A stretch of 64,000 nucleotides of DNA from Candidatus Caccoplasma merdavium (GCA_018715595.1 DVLI01000006.1:22085-86084); one strand, 5' to 3'; shown: positions 53,047 to 63,098, counted from the first letter of the stretch. Notes: generated from the letters alone by a model not told the origin. Program-made: numbers and translations.

Positions 53047-54420
53047 TTAATCGACAGGTATATCTTTGTTTACGTTCTTGCAGCCCGAAATGCCGTAGTA
53101 GAGCAGGTACGCGAGGGCGGCCACGATGAGCCAGTAGCTGTTCATGTATCCGCTCACCTTCACCAGGTATTGCTGGATGAGGGGCAGAATGCCACCGCCA
53201 ACGACCATCATCATGAAGATGCCCGAAGCTTGGGCCGTGTATTTGCCCAGTCCTTCGACGGCGAGGTTGAAGATGCCTCCCCACATGACCGAGGTGCAGA
53301 GGCCGCAGAGCACGAGCAGCAGGGCGCTTACCGGAACTTGGGCCACGACGATGCCGTTGCTCACGCTGTAACCGGGCATGTCGAGCGTGCAGGTCTTGGG
53401 AATGAAGATGGCCAGGATTACCAGCACGATGGCCGTGGCCGACACGGCGATGAGTTGGGTGCGGGTCGATACTTTGGCGCTGATGGCGCTGCTCAGCGTG
53501 CGGCCCACGAGCATGAGCAGCCAGTAGATGGCCACGATGGCTCCCGCAATGGCCGATGCGTCGCCCACGACACCGGCACCGGTGACGCTTTGGTCGGCCA
53601 GGTAGAAGTTAAGGGTGCCGGGAATACCGATTTCGACGCCTACATATATAAATATGCCGATGACGCCCATGACCGTGTGGCGGAAGTTCCAGGGACTATG
53701 CTCGAAGACCTCTTTCTTGCCTCCCTTGTGCAGGTGCGGCTCGGGAATGTCGACAAACGTGATGATGAGGAACGCCGCGGCGAAGACGGCCATGCCTATC
53801 CACAACAGCGGGGCGACATCGACCATGGTTGTCGATTTGGTGAGCGAGCCGATGAGGGCACCCACGAAGAACGGGGTGAGGGTGGCCGAGAGCGAGTTGA
53901 GCGCGCCGCCGGCCTGAATGAGCTGGTTGCCTTTGTTACCGCCGCCGCCCAGTATGTTGAGCATGGGGTTCACCACGGTGTTGAGCATGCACACGCAGAA
54001 GCCGCAGATGAAGGCTCCGAGCAGGTAGATGAAGTAGTTGAACGTTACGGGGAAGGCCACCGTTTGCAGCACGCCCTCTTTTTCGATGGTGCTGTCCATT
54101 GTGAAGAGCACGGTGTCGGTGCCGACGACGCTCGACAGGTATTGCACCGCCAGACCCACGACACCCACGGCCATGGCCCAAAGGGCGGTTTTCTTGTATC
54201 CGATTTTCACCAGCAGGTTACCGGCCGGGATACCCATGAAGAGGTAGGCCAAGAAGTTCATCATGTTGCCCATCATGCCCAGCACGCCGTTGCCTTCGAA
54301 CTGGTATCCCCAAATGGTGCCGATGGGGGCCGCCAGGTTGGTCACGAAAGATATCATCGCAAAGATGAAAAACATCGTGATGATGGCGACGATATTGCTG
54401 TTTTTCTTTTCTTGTATCAT
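53047..54420 (-). CDS. gluP: Glucose/galactose MFS transporter
   Basis: A 457-residue major facilitator of the FucP/GluP sugar:H+ symporter group with 12 predicted helices. TM1 is IVAIITMFFIFAMISFVTNL, and the second block contains GVLGMMGNMMNFLAYLFMGIPAG, the usual MFS loop region. The central motif NPMLNILGGGGNKGNQLIQ, including the N-P helix break, is typical of the glucose/galactose family. It lies between a cytosolic mutarotase and galactokinase, which supports galactose or glucose as substrate. ATG at 54420 was chosen over a TTG at 54450. Confidence 0.92.
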   Translation of the reverse strand: MIQEKKNSNIVAIITMFFIFAMISFVTNLAAPIGTIWGYQFEGNGVLGMMGNMMNFLAYLFMGIPAGNLLVKIGYKKTALWAMAVGVVGLAVQYLSSVVGTDTVLFTMDSTIEKEGVLQTVAFPVTFNYFIYLLGAFICGFCVCMLNTVVNPMLNILGGGGNKGNQLIQAGGALNSLSATLTPFFVGALIGSLTKSTTMVDVAPLLWIGMAVFAAAFLIITFVDIPEPHLHKGGKKEVFEHSPWNFRHTVMGVIGIFIYVGVEIGIPGTLNFYLADQSVTGAGVVGDASAIAGAIVAIYWLLMLVGRTLSSAISAKVSTRTQLIAVSATAIVLVILAIFIPKTCTLDMPGYSVSNGIVVAQVPVSALLLVLCGLCTSVMWGGIFNLAVEGLGKYTAQASGIFMMMVVGGGILPLIQQYLVKVSGYMNSYWLIVAALAYLLYYGISGCKNVNKDIPVD

Positions 54421-54459
54421 AACTTTCTTATTTATAAAATTCGTATGCAAAAGAGGGGG

Positions 54460-55548
54460 TTATTGTCGCACCGAGAATTGGTAACGGCACGTCTGGGTGT
54501 AGGTCTCGCCCGGGCGCAGGAGCGTCGAGGGGAAATGCGGCTTGTTGGGGCTGTCGGGGAAATGTTGGGTCTCGAAGCATACGGCCGTGCGGGCGCTGTA
54601 TGTGCGGTTGCATTTCCCGGTGAATCCGTTGAGCCAGTTGCCGGTGTAGAGCTGTACGCCCGGTTCGGTGGTGTAGACGGTCATGACGATGCCCGTTTGG
54701 GGGGAGTAGGCTTCGGCGGCAAAGGCATATTCTCCGGGGAAGTTCTTGGCCAGCACATAGTTGTGGTCATATCCGCGGCCGAATTGCAACTGCTCGAAGT
54801 TGTCGTCGATGCGCAGGCCGATGGCCGTGGGTTTCCTGAAATCCATCGGGGTGCCTTCGACCGTGGCAATCTCGCCGGTGGGCACCGAGTCGGCGTCCAT
54901 CGGGGTGTAGAAGGGGGCGTCGATGGTCACGACGTGGTTGGTCACTTCGCCGCCGCCGTCGCCGTTGAGGTTGAAAAACGAGTGATGGGTGAGGTTGCAC
55001 ACGGTGGCTTTGTCGGTTGTTGCCCGGTAGTGTATCTCCATGGCGTTCTCGTTGGTGAGGGTATAGGTCACCTCTATCTTCATGTTCCCGGGAAATCCCT
55101 CTTCGCCGTCGGGCGAACGGTAGATGAGGTGCAGGGTCTGGGTGTCGCTTTGGCGGGCATCCCACACCACTTCGTTGAAACCTTTGATGCCGCCGTGCAG
55201 GGCGCAAGCCGGGTTGTTCGATGTGATGGTGTAGTTTTTCCCGTCGAGGTTGAAGCGGCACTTGCCGATGCGGTTGCCGTAGCGGCCGATAAGGGCGCCG
55301 AGGTATTTCTCGGGCGAGTGCAGGTAGCTGTCGAGGGTGCTGTGACCGAGCACGACGTCGGTCATCTTGCCGTCACGGTCGGGCACCAGCAGCGATACGA
55401 CGATGCCGCCGTAGTTGGTGATGCAGATTTCGGCCCCGTTGCGGTTGGTCAGTTGAAAAAGCGATACCTTTTTCCCGTCGATGACGGTATCGAAGTCGGC
55501 GAAAGATAGTCCCGACTGTGTTTTTTCGGTATGGTTTACGGTTGTCAT
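54460..55548 (-). CDS. galM: Aldose 1-epimerase, cytosolic form
   Basis: A 362-residue mutarotase without a signal peptide, paralogous to the lipoprotein at 50503-51636. The catalytic His is in NLTHHSFFNLNGDG and the Glu in CFETQHFPDSPNKP. It makes alpha-galactose for GalK. ATG at 55548 (MTTVNHTEKTQSGL) was chosen; the frame runs further up without family support. It is the first gene of the galM-gluP-galK unit, 39 bases before gluP. Confidence 0.92.
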   Translation of the reverse strand: MTTVNHTEKTQSGLSFADFDTVIDGKKVSLFQLTNRNGAEICITNYGGIVVSLLVPDRDGKMTDVVLGHSTLDSYLHSPEKYLGALIGRYGNRIGKCRFNLDGKNYTITSNNPACALHGGIKGFNEVVWDARQSDTQTLHLIYRSPDGEEGFPGNMKIEVTYTLTNENAMEIHYRATTDKATVCNLTHHSFFNLNGDGGGEVTNHVVTIDAPFYTPMDADSVPTGEIATVEGTPMDFRKPTAIGLRIDDNFEQLQFGRGYDHNYVLAKNFPGEYAFAAEAYSPQTGIVMTVYTTEPGVQLYTGNWLNGFTGKCNRTYSARTAVCFETQHFPDSPNKPHFPSTLLRPGETYTQTCRYQFSVRQ

Positions 55549-55576
55549 GGTTAAAAGTTTTTTTATTTCACCGGCG

Positions 55577-55612
55577 CTCCCGGCCCGGGCCAGTTGGCGG
55601 CCGGGTCGGGAG
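55577..55612. repeat. GC-rich inverted repeat between DHODH-like gene and galM
   Basis: CTCCCGGCCCGG and CCGGGTCGGGAG form an almost perfect 12-bp stem with one mismatch. It follows the DHODH-like stop on the minus strand and may end that operon, though no T-tract is present. Confidence 0.45.
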
Positions 55613-55657
55613 TTTACGGTTGTTGTGTGAGTGTGTGAGAAACACGCGCGGCGGCAA

Positions 55658-56647
55658 TCAGTGCTTGCTGTTGCCGGCTTCGCGATATTGGCGGATAAAT
55701 TGCAGACGTTCGTAGTAAGCGACGTCGGGAATGTTTTTGTAATTGAGTGCGCCGATGGCTTCTTGGAGCGAGGCAAATCCCTGCTCTTTGAGCCAGCCGG
55801 TGAGGAAGTCGAGCATTTTGCCTACGATGGCTTCTCCGTTGATGTAGAGGGTCGAGCAAAGTTCGGCAGCCGATGCGCCGGCCAGAATCACCTTCACGAG
55901 GTCTTCGGGGGTGTGTACGCCGGTCGAGGCGGCCAGCGGCAGTTTGTTTACTTGTCCCGAGACGATGCCCAGCCAGCGCAGGGTGTCGCTCAACTCGGCC
56001 GAGGTGCTGAACGGGTTGCCGGCAATGAGGCGGCGGCTATGAATGTCGATGTCGGGTTGCCACGGGCGGTTGAAGAGTACCACGCCGGCGGCTCCGGCGG
56101 CACGCAACTGGTCGACAACCGACACCAGGTTGGAGAGGTTGCGGCTTATCTTCACCGTCACGGGAATTTTCACGGCGGCTTCTACTTTTTGCAGAATCTC
56201 GACGTGGAGTTTTCCGATGGTGCCGGGACGGTATTCGGGGGTGGGATTGATTTTCTGTATGTTCAGTTCGATGGCATTGGCACCGGCTTTTTCGAGGTCG
56301 GTGGCGAAGCTCTCCCAGCTGCCGTCGTCGTAGCAGTTGATGCTGGCGATGATGGGGATTGATACGGCTTGGCGGGCTTCGCGTATCAAGGTCAGGTATT
56401 TTTCTACCTCGTGGGCTTTGACGATGTTTTGGAGGTAGTCATAGGCTTCGGGGTAATCGCTGTCGGAGCTGTTGAGCAGATGCTCGCTTTGTGCGGCGAG
56501 TTGCTCTTCGAAGAGCGATTTCAGTACTACGGCGCCCACGCCGGCTTTTTCGAGGGCGATGATTTTTTCTACTTGGTCGGTCAGTCCCGAACTGGCGGCG
56601 ATGATGGGATTTTTCAATTCCAATCCTGCATACTGTGTCTTTAACAT
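55658..56647 (-). CDS. Dihydroorotate dehydrogenase-like FMN protein
   Basis: A 329-residue TIM-barrel flavoprotein of the DHODH-like class. LKNPIIAASSGLTDQVEKI matches the N-terminal strand, with the lysine of AVVLKSLFEEQ and IELNIQKINPTPEY in the active-site area. Later VTVKISRNLSNL and GVVLFNRPWQPDID form the FMN site, but the standard catalytic Cys or Ser motif (NxSCPN) is replaced by NIQKINP. It is therefore not a plain PyrD, and its substrate is unknown. It ends the engB-DUF4494-yggS run. Confidence 0.8.
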   Translation of the reverse strand: MLKTQYAGLELKNPIIAASSGLTDQVEKIIALEKAGVGAVVLKSLFEEQLAAQSEHLLNSSDSDYPEAYDYLQNIVKAHEVEKYLTLIREARQAVSIPIIASINCYDDGSWESFATDLEKAGANAIELNIQKINPTPEYRPGTIGKLHVEILQKVEAAVKIPVTVKISRNLSNLVSVVDQLRAAGAAGVVLFNRPWQPDIDIHSRRLIAGNPFSTSAELSDTLRWLGIVSGQVNKLPLAASTGVHTPEDLVKVILAGASAAELCSTLYINGEAIVGKMLDFLTGWLKEQGFASLQEAIGALNYKNIPDVAYYERLQFIRQYREAGNSKH

Positions 56648-56665
56648 GATAGTGGTTTTATAAGA

Positions 56666-57337
56666 TTAATAATTTCTTTCTCCAAAAATGAGGGTGCCGA
56701 CGCGCACCATTGTCGTGCCGTAATCGAGCGCCAGCCGGTAGTCGTGCGACATGCCCATGGATATTTCCGTAAAGGCGTCGTCGCCGGCAAAGTATTGTTC
56801 TTTGATTTCGGCAAAGAATGCTTGCAGGGTGGCAAACTCGCGGCGCACGGCCTGTTCGTCGTCGGTGAGGGTGGCCATGCCCATCACCCCGCGCAGGCGC
56901 ACATGGGCGAGGTCGCGCCAGGTGCCCGAGGCCAGGTAGTCGCGGCATTCGTCGGGAGAGAAGCCAAATTTGGTCTCTTCCTCGGCGATGTGCAGTTGCA
57001 GCAGGCAGTCGACACGGCGGTCGCAGCGGGCGGCGCACCGCTCTACCTCTTCGAGCAGATGCGGGCTGTCGATGCTGTGTATGAGGGAGATGAAGGGGAC
57101 GATTTGCTTCACCTTGTTGGTTTGCAGGTGCCCGATGAAGTGCCATGCGATGTCTTTGGGCAGGGCGGCCTCTTTGGCGACCAGCTCCTGCACCCGACTT
57201 TCGCCGAAGATGCGTTGTCCGGCATCGTAGGCTTCGCGCAGGGTCTCGACCGGGTGGAATTTCGATACCGCCACCAGGGCGACACCTGCGGGGAGGGTCG
57301 ATTTTACGGCGTTGAGTTGTCGGGCTATATCGTTCAT
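56666..57337 (-). CDS. YggS/PROSC-family PLP homeostasis protein
   Basis: A 223-residue PLP-binding protein of the alanine-racemase N-terminal fold. The PLP lysine is Lys26 in VALVAVSKFHP. WHFIGHLQTNKVK, SIDSPHLLEE, EISMGMSHDYRLAL and TMVRVGTLIFGERNY are family hallmarks. The protein controls pyridoxal-phosphate balance without a known enzymatic reaction. It lies 15 bases after DUF4494 and 18 bases before the DHODH-like gene. Confidence 0.95.
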   Translation of the reverse strand: MNDIARQLNAVKSTLPAGVALVAVSKFHPVETLREAYDAGQRIFGESRVQELVAKEAALPKDIAWHFIGHLQTNKVKQIVPFISLIHSIDSPHLLEEVERCAARCDRRVDCLLQLHIAEEETKFGFSPDECRDYLASGTWRDLAHVRLRGVMGMATLTDDEQAVRREFATLQAFFAEIKEQYFAGDDAFTEISMGMSHDYRLALDYGTTMVRVGTLIFGERNY

Positions 57338-57352
57338 GGTTTTCGGCGGTTT

Positions 57353-57814
57353 TTATTCTTGTGCGGGGGTGGCGGTGGGGACGGCGTCGGCATCGTAGCG
57401 GAACACGTCCATGAGGGGCGTCTCGGTAATCGAGGCGATTTCATAGTCGGCCATGGTGCCCTTCATGCCTTTGAGCAGATTTTCGAGGGCGGTCTTGAAG
57501 TCGGCGGCTTGCACCATCATGTACGAGGCGGTGCGTTTCTCCACGCCGCTCTTTTCGTCGAGCGTGATGAAGTTGACCTTGCACTTGTACCATTTGTCGC
57601 CGCTTTCGTCGAAGAACAGCTCGCTGATTTTTACCCGTTTGATGTTGGCGACGGTAAACTCGCCCGAGATAAACGGGCGCATCTCTTCGAGTATGCGCGA
57701 TTCGGCTTCGGTGAAGGAGAGGGCGTCGACCATGTAGGGCTCGCTCACGCTTTTTTGCAGCCCGCCTTCGATTTCTTTATCGTATTTAACTTTGCATTCG
57801 AACCAAGAGTTCAT
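57353..57814 (-). CDS. DUF4494 protein
   Basis: A 153-residue protein matching DUF4494, a family almost confined to Bacteroidetes. Typical parts are the N-terminal SWFECKVKYDK, the middle PYMVDALSFTEAESRI, and YKCKVNFITLDEKSGVEKRT. It has no signal or catalytic motif, and no function is known. It lies between engB (21 bases) and yggS (15 bases). Confidence 0.88.
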   Translation of the reverse strand: MNSWFECKVKYDKEIEGGLQKSVSEPYMVDALSFTEAESRILEEMRPFISGEFTVANIKRVKISELFFDESGDKWYKCKVNFITLDEKSGVEKRTASYMMVQAADFKTALENLLKGMKGTMADYEIASITETPLMDVFRYDADAVPTATPAQE

Positions 57815-57835
57815 TTTCTTTTTAAAATTTAGATT

Positions 57836-58477
57836 TTATGTTTCTTCCCCTTCCGGGCTGTCAGCGCCCGAGGGTGCGTTTTTTATCATTTCGTTGAGGG
57901 AGCCGATGTAGTCGAGCAGTTCATCACGGCCTTTCCGCGTCTCCGAGGAGGTGATGAAGATGGGGGGCAGCTCTTCCCACTCTTCGAGCAGACGGGTCTT
58001 GTAGGCTTCGATTTTGTCGCGGAGGACCGTCGTGCCCAGTTTGTCGGCTTTGGTGAAGACAATGGCAAAAGGCACGCCGTTTTCGCCCAGCCAGGTCATG
58101 AATTCGAGGTCGATTTTTTGCGGCTCGTGGCGGCTGTCGATGAGAACAAAAAGGCAGGTCATCGATTCGCGGCCGAGGACATAACGCTCGATGATGCGGC
58201 GAATGTTTTCCCGGCCTTCCTTCCCCCGGCGGGCATATCCGTAACCCGGCAGGTCGACGATGTACCAGGTCCCGTCGATGTCGAAATGGTTGATGAGCAG
58301 GGTCTTGCCCGGTGTCGATGAGGTCATGGCCAATCCCTTGCGGCCGGTGAGCATGTTGATGAGCGACGACTTGCCCACATTCGACCGCCCGATGAACGCA
58401 TACTCGGGGCGGTCGTCCGCCGGGCACTTCGTCACATCGGTGTTGCTGATGACAAATCGGGCCTCTTTTATCTCCAT
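57836..58477 (-). CDS. engB: Ribosome biogenesis GTPase EngB (YsxC)
   Basis: A 213-residue GTPase needed for assembly of the large ribosomal subunit. G1 is GRSNVGKSS (30-38), followed by MTSSTPGKT (G2), [10 protein letters not shown] (G3) and FTKADK (G4). The longer frame to 58849 runs over the divergent promoter and part of fbp and is not coding. ATG at 58477 gives [10 protein letters not shown]. It is the first gene of the minus-strand run. Confidence 0.95.
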   Translation of the reverse strand: MEIKEARFVISNTDVTKCPADDRPEYAFIGRSNVGKSSLINMLTGRKGLAMTSSTPGKTLLINHFDIDGTWYIVDLPGYGYARRGKEGRENIRRIIERYVLGRESMTCLFVLIDSRHEPQKIDLEFMTWLGENGVPFAIVFTKADKLGTTVLRDKIEAYKTRLLEEWEELPPIFITSSETRKGRDELLDYIGSLNEMIKNAPSGADSPEGEET

Positions 58478-58504
58478 GGAACAGACGTTTTGCAGATTAC
58501 ATGA

Positions 58505-58512
58505 CAAATATA
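58505..58512 (-). promoter_or_regulatory. -7 element for engB
   Basis: TATATTTG on the minus strand, 27 bases before the engB ATG. It shares a 97-base divergent region with the fbp element at 58547. Confidence 0.45.
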
Positions 58513-58546
58513 GGAAGTTTCTTGATAGATAATAAAAAAAAAGTGC

Positions 58547-58554
58547 TATTTTTG
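58547..58554 (+). promoter_or_regulatory. -7 element for fbp
   Basis: TATTTTTG, 20 bases before the fbp ATG. The spacing to a possible TTG box is not ideal. Confidence 0.45.
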
Positions 58555-58574
58555 ACTGTCTAAACATCAATACT

Positions 58575-60560
58575 ATGGAAAAAAGGCCGCCTATCACCCC
58601 CGAGTCGGCATTCAATGACCTGCGGTATTTGCAGTTGTTGTCGACAAAGTTCCCGACCATCTCCGATGCTTGCACCGAGATTATCAACCTTGAAGCCATT
58701 CTCAACCTGCCCAAAGGTACGGAACATTTTCTCACCGACCTCCACGGTGAATATGAAGCATTCCTCCATGTGCTCAAAAACGCATCGGGTTCGGTGCGTC
58801 GCAAAGTCGAAGAAATCTTCGGCCAAACTTTGCGTGAGAGCGAAGTCAAGGAACTTTGTACCCTGATTTACTATCCCGAGCAGAAACTTGAACTCATCAA
58901 GAAGGAGGAAAAAGACATGACCGACTGGTATCGCATCACGATGCACCAACTCATACGCGTGTGCCAGAACGTCTCCTCGAAGTACACCCGCTCCAAAGTG
59001 CGCAAAGCCTTGCCGGCCGAGTTTTCTTACATCTTGCAGGAGTTGTTGCACGAGTCGCAAATCGACCCCAACAAGCAGGCTTATGTCAACGGCATCATCT
59101 CCACCATCATCTCCACCGGCCGGGCCGATGCCTGCATCTGTGCCATCTGCAACCTCATACAGCGGCTGGTCATCGACACCCTGCATGTCGTGGGCGACAT
59201 CTTCGACCGCGGTCCCGGCGCCGAAATCATCATGGACAAGCTCTGCGCCTATCACAACGTCGATATACAGTGGGGCAACCACGATATTCTGTGGATGGGC
59301 GCGGCCGCCGGCAACGACAGCTGCATGGCCAATGTCATTCGCATGTCGATGCGGTATGGCAACCACGGCACGCTCGAAGACGGTTACGGCATCAACCTCG
59401 TGCCGTTGGCCACCTTTGCCATCGAGCAATACAAAGACGACCCCTGCACCCTCTTCTTGCCCAAGAGCCTCGACGGCGAATATAGCGACAAGACCCGCCG
59501 CCTCCTGGCGCAGATGCACAAAGCCATCTCCATCATACAATTCAAACTCGAAGGACAGCTCATTCTTTCTCACCCCGATTTTGAAATGAACGACCGCTTG
59601 TTGCTCGACAAAATCGACTATGCGCGTGGCGTGTTGATTCTCGACGGGAAAGAATATGCCTTGCGTGACAAGATTTTCCCCACGATCGACCCGGCCAACC
59701 CCTATGCGTTGACTCCCGAGGAGGAAGAACTCGTCAACCGGTTGCATGCCTCCTTTGTCAACAGCGAGAAGCTGCGCAAGCACATGCGTTGCCTCTTCTC
59801 CAACGGCAGCATGTATCTCGTGCGCAACAACAACCTCCTCTACCACGCTTCCATACCCCTCAACGACGATGGCTCGCTCAAAGACGTCACCATCGACGGA
59901 AAGAAATACAAGGGCAAGGCGCTCCTCGATAAAATCGACCAAATGATACGATTGGCCTATTATGGCGTCAATTCACCCGATAAGCAGTATGCCCTCGATT
60001 ACATTTGGTACCTTTGGTGCGGTGCCGACGCGCCCTCTTTCGGCAAAGACAAGATGGCTACGTTCGAACGTTATTTTGTCGAAGACAAGGAGTTGTGGAA
60101 AGAGCGGAAATGCCCCTATTACATTCACTACGACGAAAAGTCGGTGTGTGAGATGATACTCAAAGAGTTTGGCCTCACCGGCCAATATGCCCACATCATC
60201 AACGGGCACATTCCCGTCAAGACGCTCAAAGGCGAAAAACCCGTCAAGGCCGGCGGCAAGTTGCTGGTTATCGACGGCGGTTTCTCCAAGGCTTACCAGC
60301 CCGAGACCGGTATTGCCGGGTACACGCTCATCTTCCACTCCCGCGGCCTGCAACTGGTGCAGCATGAGCCTTTCGAGTCGACGCAGAAAGCCATCGAAGA
60401 CGGTATCGACATCATATCGACCAACGTCATTCTCGAACTGAGCCAGCGTCGCATGCGGGTGCGCGACACCGACATAGGAAAAGAACTTGAAGAGCAAATC
60501 TATAATCTCAACAAGCTCTTGGTTGCCTACCGCAACGGTTATATCAAGGAAAAACAGTAA
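58575..60560 (+). CDS. fbp: Class III fructose-1,6-bisphosphatase
   Basis: A 661-residue gluconeogenic phosphatase of the class III type found in Firmicutes and Bacteroidetes, unrelated to class I and II enzymes. It has calcineurin-like phosphoesterase motifs: [32 protein letters not shown] (the GDxxDRG site) and [16 protein letters not shown] (the GNHD site). Length is typical (about 640-670). It is divergent from engB and followed 20 bases later by recR. Confidence 0.96.
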   Translation: MEKRPPITPESAFNDLRYLQLLSTKFPTISDACTEIINLEAILNLPKGTEHFLTDLHGEYEAFLHVLKNASGSVRRKVEEIFGQTLRESEVKELCTLIYYPEQKLELIKKEEKDMTDWYRITMHQLIRVCQNVSSKYTRSKVRKALPAEFSYILQELLHESQIDPNKQAYVNGIISTIISTGRADACICAICNLIQRLVIDTLHVVGDIFDRGPGAEIIMDKLCAYHNVDIQWGNHDILWMGAAAGNDSCMANVIRMSMRYGNHGTLEDGYGINLVPLATFAIEQYKDDPCTLFLPKSLDGEYSDKTRRLLAQMHKAISIIQFKLEGQLILSHPDFEMNDRLLLDKIDYARGVLILDGKEYALRDKIFPTIDPANPYALTPEEEELVNRLHASFVNSEKLRKHMRCLFSNGSMYLVRNNNLLYHASIPLNDDGSLKDVTIDGKKYKGKALLDKIDQMIRLAYYGVNSPDKQYALDYIWYLWCGADAPSFGKDKMATFERYFVEDKELWKERKCPYYIHYDEKSVCEMILKEFGLTGQYAHIINGHIPVKTLKGEKPVKAGGKLLVIDGGFSKAYQPETGIAGYTLIFHSRGLQLVQHEPFESTQKAIEDGIDIISTNVILELSQRRMRVRDTDIGKELEEQIYNLNKLLVAYRNGYIKEKQ

Positions 60561-60580
60561 CCCCTCTCTGCCTCACTGTC

Positions 60581-61207
60581 ATGGACTTTCAGCCCTTTGC
60601 CTCGCCCCTGCTCGAAAATGCCGTCAATGAATTTGCCAAGTTGCCGGGAATCGGGCGCAAGACCGCCTTGCGCCTGGTCTTGCATCTGTTGCGGCAAGAC
60701 GAGTCGGTGGCCGAGAGTTTCGGAAATGCCGTCATTCGCCTGCGCAAGGAGGTGCATTATTGCAACGTGTGCCACAATATCTCCGACACCGACACCTGTG
60801 CCCTCTGTTCCGACCCTTCGCGCGACGCCTCGACGATATGCGTCGTGGAGAACATCAAGGAGGTGATGGTCGTGGAGAACACGCGGCAGTATCACGGCCT
60901 CTATCACGTCCTGGGCGGAATCATTTCGCCCATGGACGGGATAGGCCCGTCGGACATCGAGATAGAGAGCCTGGTGCAGCGTGTCGCGGCCGGCGGCGTG
61001 AAAGAGGTGATTTTGGCGTTGAGCCCCACGATGGAGGGCGACACGACCAACTTCTACATCTTCCGCAAGTTGGCCCCCTATCAGGTCAAGGTGTCGATTC
61101 TCGCCCGCGGTGTCTCCATCGGCGACGAGCTCGAATACACCGATGAAGTGACGCTGGGACGTTCCATCATCAACCGTCTGCCGTTCGACGAAACATTCCA
61201 CAGTTGA
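60581..61207 (+). CDS. recR: Recombination protein RecR
   Basis: A 208-residue DNA-repair mediator that works with RecF and RecO to load RecA. It has an HhH region near the N-terminus ([18 protein letters not shown]), a C4 zinc finger ([16 protein letters not shown]), and a Toprim domain with [14 protein letters not shown] and [18 protein letters not shown]. Length is typical (about 200-205). It is 20 bases downstream of fbp. Confidence 0.96.
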   Translation: MDFQPFASPLLENAVNEFAKLPGIGRKTALRLVLHLLRQDESVAESFGNAVIRLRKEVHYCNVCHNISDTDTCALCSDPSRDASTICVVENIKEVMVVENTRQYHGLYHVLGGIISPMDGIGPSDIEIESLVQRVAAGGVKEVILALSPTMEGDTTNFYIFRKLAPYQVKVSILARGVSIGDELEYTDEVTLGRSIINRLPFDETFHS

Positions 61208-61217
61208 AGCCCGAATC

Positions 61218-62378
61218 ATGATTACGCTGAGCATTGTCATCGTCAATTACAACGTGTGCGGATTCTTGGAGCAGTGCCTGCTCTCGCTCGCTGATGCCGT
61301 GAAGGAGATACCGCACGAGATTTTTGTCGTCGACAACGCTTCGACCGATGGTTCCGATACCTATATACCCCGGCGTTTCCCGCAGGTAAAATATATCTAC
61401 AACACCGGGAATGTGGGGTTCGCACGCGCCAACAACCAGGCCATGGCCTTGTCGTCGGGGCGTTATGTGCTGTTGCTCAACCCCGATACCGTCGTGGGGG
61501 AATCGGTCCTCTCCGAGGCGTGCCGCTTCCTCGATGACCACCCCGATGCCGGGGCCCTCGGGGTGAAGATGCTCGATGGCGACGGCCGTTTCCTGCCTGA
61601 GTCGAAACGGGGTTTCCCCTCACCGTGGGTCTCGTTCTGCAAGATTTTCGGGCTGGCCAAGATATTTCCCCGCAGCCCTCGTTTCGGGCGCTATCATCTG
61701 CGTTATCTCGACGAAAATGAGATAAATCGCGTCGATGTGCTTTCGGGCGCTTTCATGTTGTTGCGGCGTTCCACGCTCGACCGCTGCGGCCTGCTCGACG
61801 AGCAGTTCTTCATGTATGGCGAGGACATAGACCTCTCCTACCGCATGACCCTTACCGGCCGGCACAACTATTATCTGCCCCTGCGCATCATTCATTATAA
61901 GGGCGAAAGCACCAAAACCGAGTCGTTGCGTTATGTGCGCATCTTCTACCAGGCGATGCTCATTTTCTTGCGAAAACATTATCCCCATTACAAGTTTTTC
62001 GCCCAGTTCTCCATTCGCTTGGCCATCTACCTGCGGGCCTCGGCGGCCGCCGTGCGCCGCAAGCTCTTCCCCAAGAAGAAAAAGGTCGACGAGACGTCGG
62101 GTGAATGGAATCTCCTGTGTCGCGAACCCGATGCCGCGGCATCGTTGTTGGCGCATCATGGCGTCACGCTCGATTTTGTCACCTCCGATGTCGCCGAGAT
62201 GGCCGTCCGTCTCTCCGGTGCCCGGCGACGGCAGCATGTGGTCTTCGACCGTTCGCTCTACACCTATGGAGCCATCATCGAGTGCATGGAGGCGTGGAGC
62301 GCTCCCGGGAAGGTGCGGTTTTATATCTATTCACCCGAAAGCGGGAAAATCGTTTCGGCGCATACGTCGTTTACCTAA
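61218..62378 (+). CDS. GT2-family glycosyltransferase
   Basis: A 386-residue inverting glycosyltransferase with the GT-A fold: IVIVNYNVCGFLEQCLLSL at the N-terminus, the UDP/dTDP loop VVDNASTDGSD, the NVGFARANNQAM motif of rhamnosyltransferase-like GT2 enzymes, and LLLNPDTVVGES in place of DxD. GAFMLLRRSTLDRCG and DEQFFMYGEDIDLSYR carry the acid base (EDxDL). A C-terminal extension of about 100 residues has no recognised fold. The donor and acceptor sugars are unknown. It lies 10 bases after recR. Confidence 0.88.
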   Translation: MITLSIVIVNYNVCGFLEQCLLSLADAVKEIPHEIFVVDNASTDGSDTYIPRRFPQVKYIYNTGNVGFARANNQAMALSSGRYVLLLNPDTVVGESVLSEACRFLDDHPDAGALGVKMLDGDGRFLPESKRGFPSPWVSFCKIFGLAKIFPRSPRFGRYHLRYLDENEINRVDVLSGAFMLLRRSTLDRCGLLDEQFFMYGEDIDLSYRMTLTGRHNYYLPLRIIHYKGESTKTESLRYVRIFYQAMLIFLRKHYPHYKFFAQFSIRLAIYLRASAAAVRRKLFPKKKKVDETSGEWNLLCREPDAAASLLAHHGVTLDFVTSDVAEMAVRLSGARRRQHVVFDRSLYTYGAIIECMEAWSAPGKVRFYIYSPESGKIVSAHTSFT

Positions 62379-62393
62379 TTTTGCAAGCCTGTC

Positions 62394-62933
62394 ATGGATT
62401 TTTTATCGGGAACCCGTTTTTCGTTGAGGGCCGTCGAGCCCGAAGATGTCTCCCTCGTCTACCGCTGGGAGAACGACTCTTCGCTGTGGGGCGACGGCTG
62501 TGCCTTGGCGCCCTATTCGCGTTTTGCGATACGCACCTATATCGAAGAGAGCCTGCATCAAGACATCTACCAGTCGCGTCAGTTGCGGCTGATGGTGGTA
62601 TGTCGTGACGATGAGGCCGTTGTGGGAATGGCCGACTTGTTCGATTTCGACCCGTATCATCGCCGGGCGGCGGTGGGTATCTATGTCGATGCCGCCTCCC
62701 GACGGCAAGGCGTCGGCAGGGAGGCTCTCGACCTGCTGTGCCGTTATGCGTTCGGTTTTCTCCACCTGCACCAGCTCTATGCGCACATTGCCGGGCCCAA
62801 TGTCGCCAGTTTGCGCCTGTTCGAGGCGTCGGGTTTCGTGCGTTGCGGGCATCTTTCGCAGTGGATTGTGCGTGAGGGGGGGTATGCCGACGTGGTGGTC
62901 ATGCAGCGCGTTGCCGGGACTTGCCCTCCTTGA
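62394..62933 (+). CDS. GNAT acetyltransferase (RimJ/SpeG-like)
   Basis: A 179-residue acetyltransferase of the RimJ/SpeG type. FSLRAVEPEDVSLVYRWEND is the usual opening, AAVGIYVDAASRRQGVGREAL holds the acetyl-CoA loop (RRQGVG), and HIAGPNVASLRLFEASGFV is the late motif. The target could be spermidine, a ribosomal-protein N-terminus or an antibiotic. It follows the GT2 gene by 15 bases. The 234-base gap downstream holds only the terminator of the opposing gene. Confidence 0.85.
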   Translation: MDFLSGTRFSLRAVEPEDVSLVYRWENDSSLWGDGCALAPYSRFAIRTYIEESLHQDIYQSRQLRLMVVCRDDEAVVGMADLFDFDPYHRRAAVGIYVDAASRRQGVGREALDLLCRYAFGFLHLHQLYAHIAGPNVASLRLFEASGFVRCGHLSQWIVREGGYADVVVMQRVAGTCPP

Positions 62934-63098
62934 CAAGATGATTTGTTCCTGCACCCCGGGGGCTACAAGCTCCTGCAAGACCTTTGGGCCGATCGACCTC
63001 TTGTCTTGGCCGAGGGGACGGGCCTTGGGGCGGAGTTGTCGACGCGGTTGCTTTGCTGCCGCGTCGGGGGGCATGTGTCGGCCGGTCGTGTGTCAGGC

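Noticed and set aside
58478..58849. Extended N-terminus of engB
   Set aside because: The extension runs across the divergent promoter region into the fbp coding sequence. The family start at 58477 is clear.
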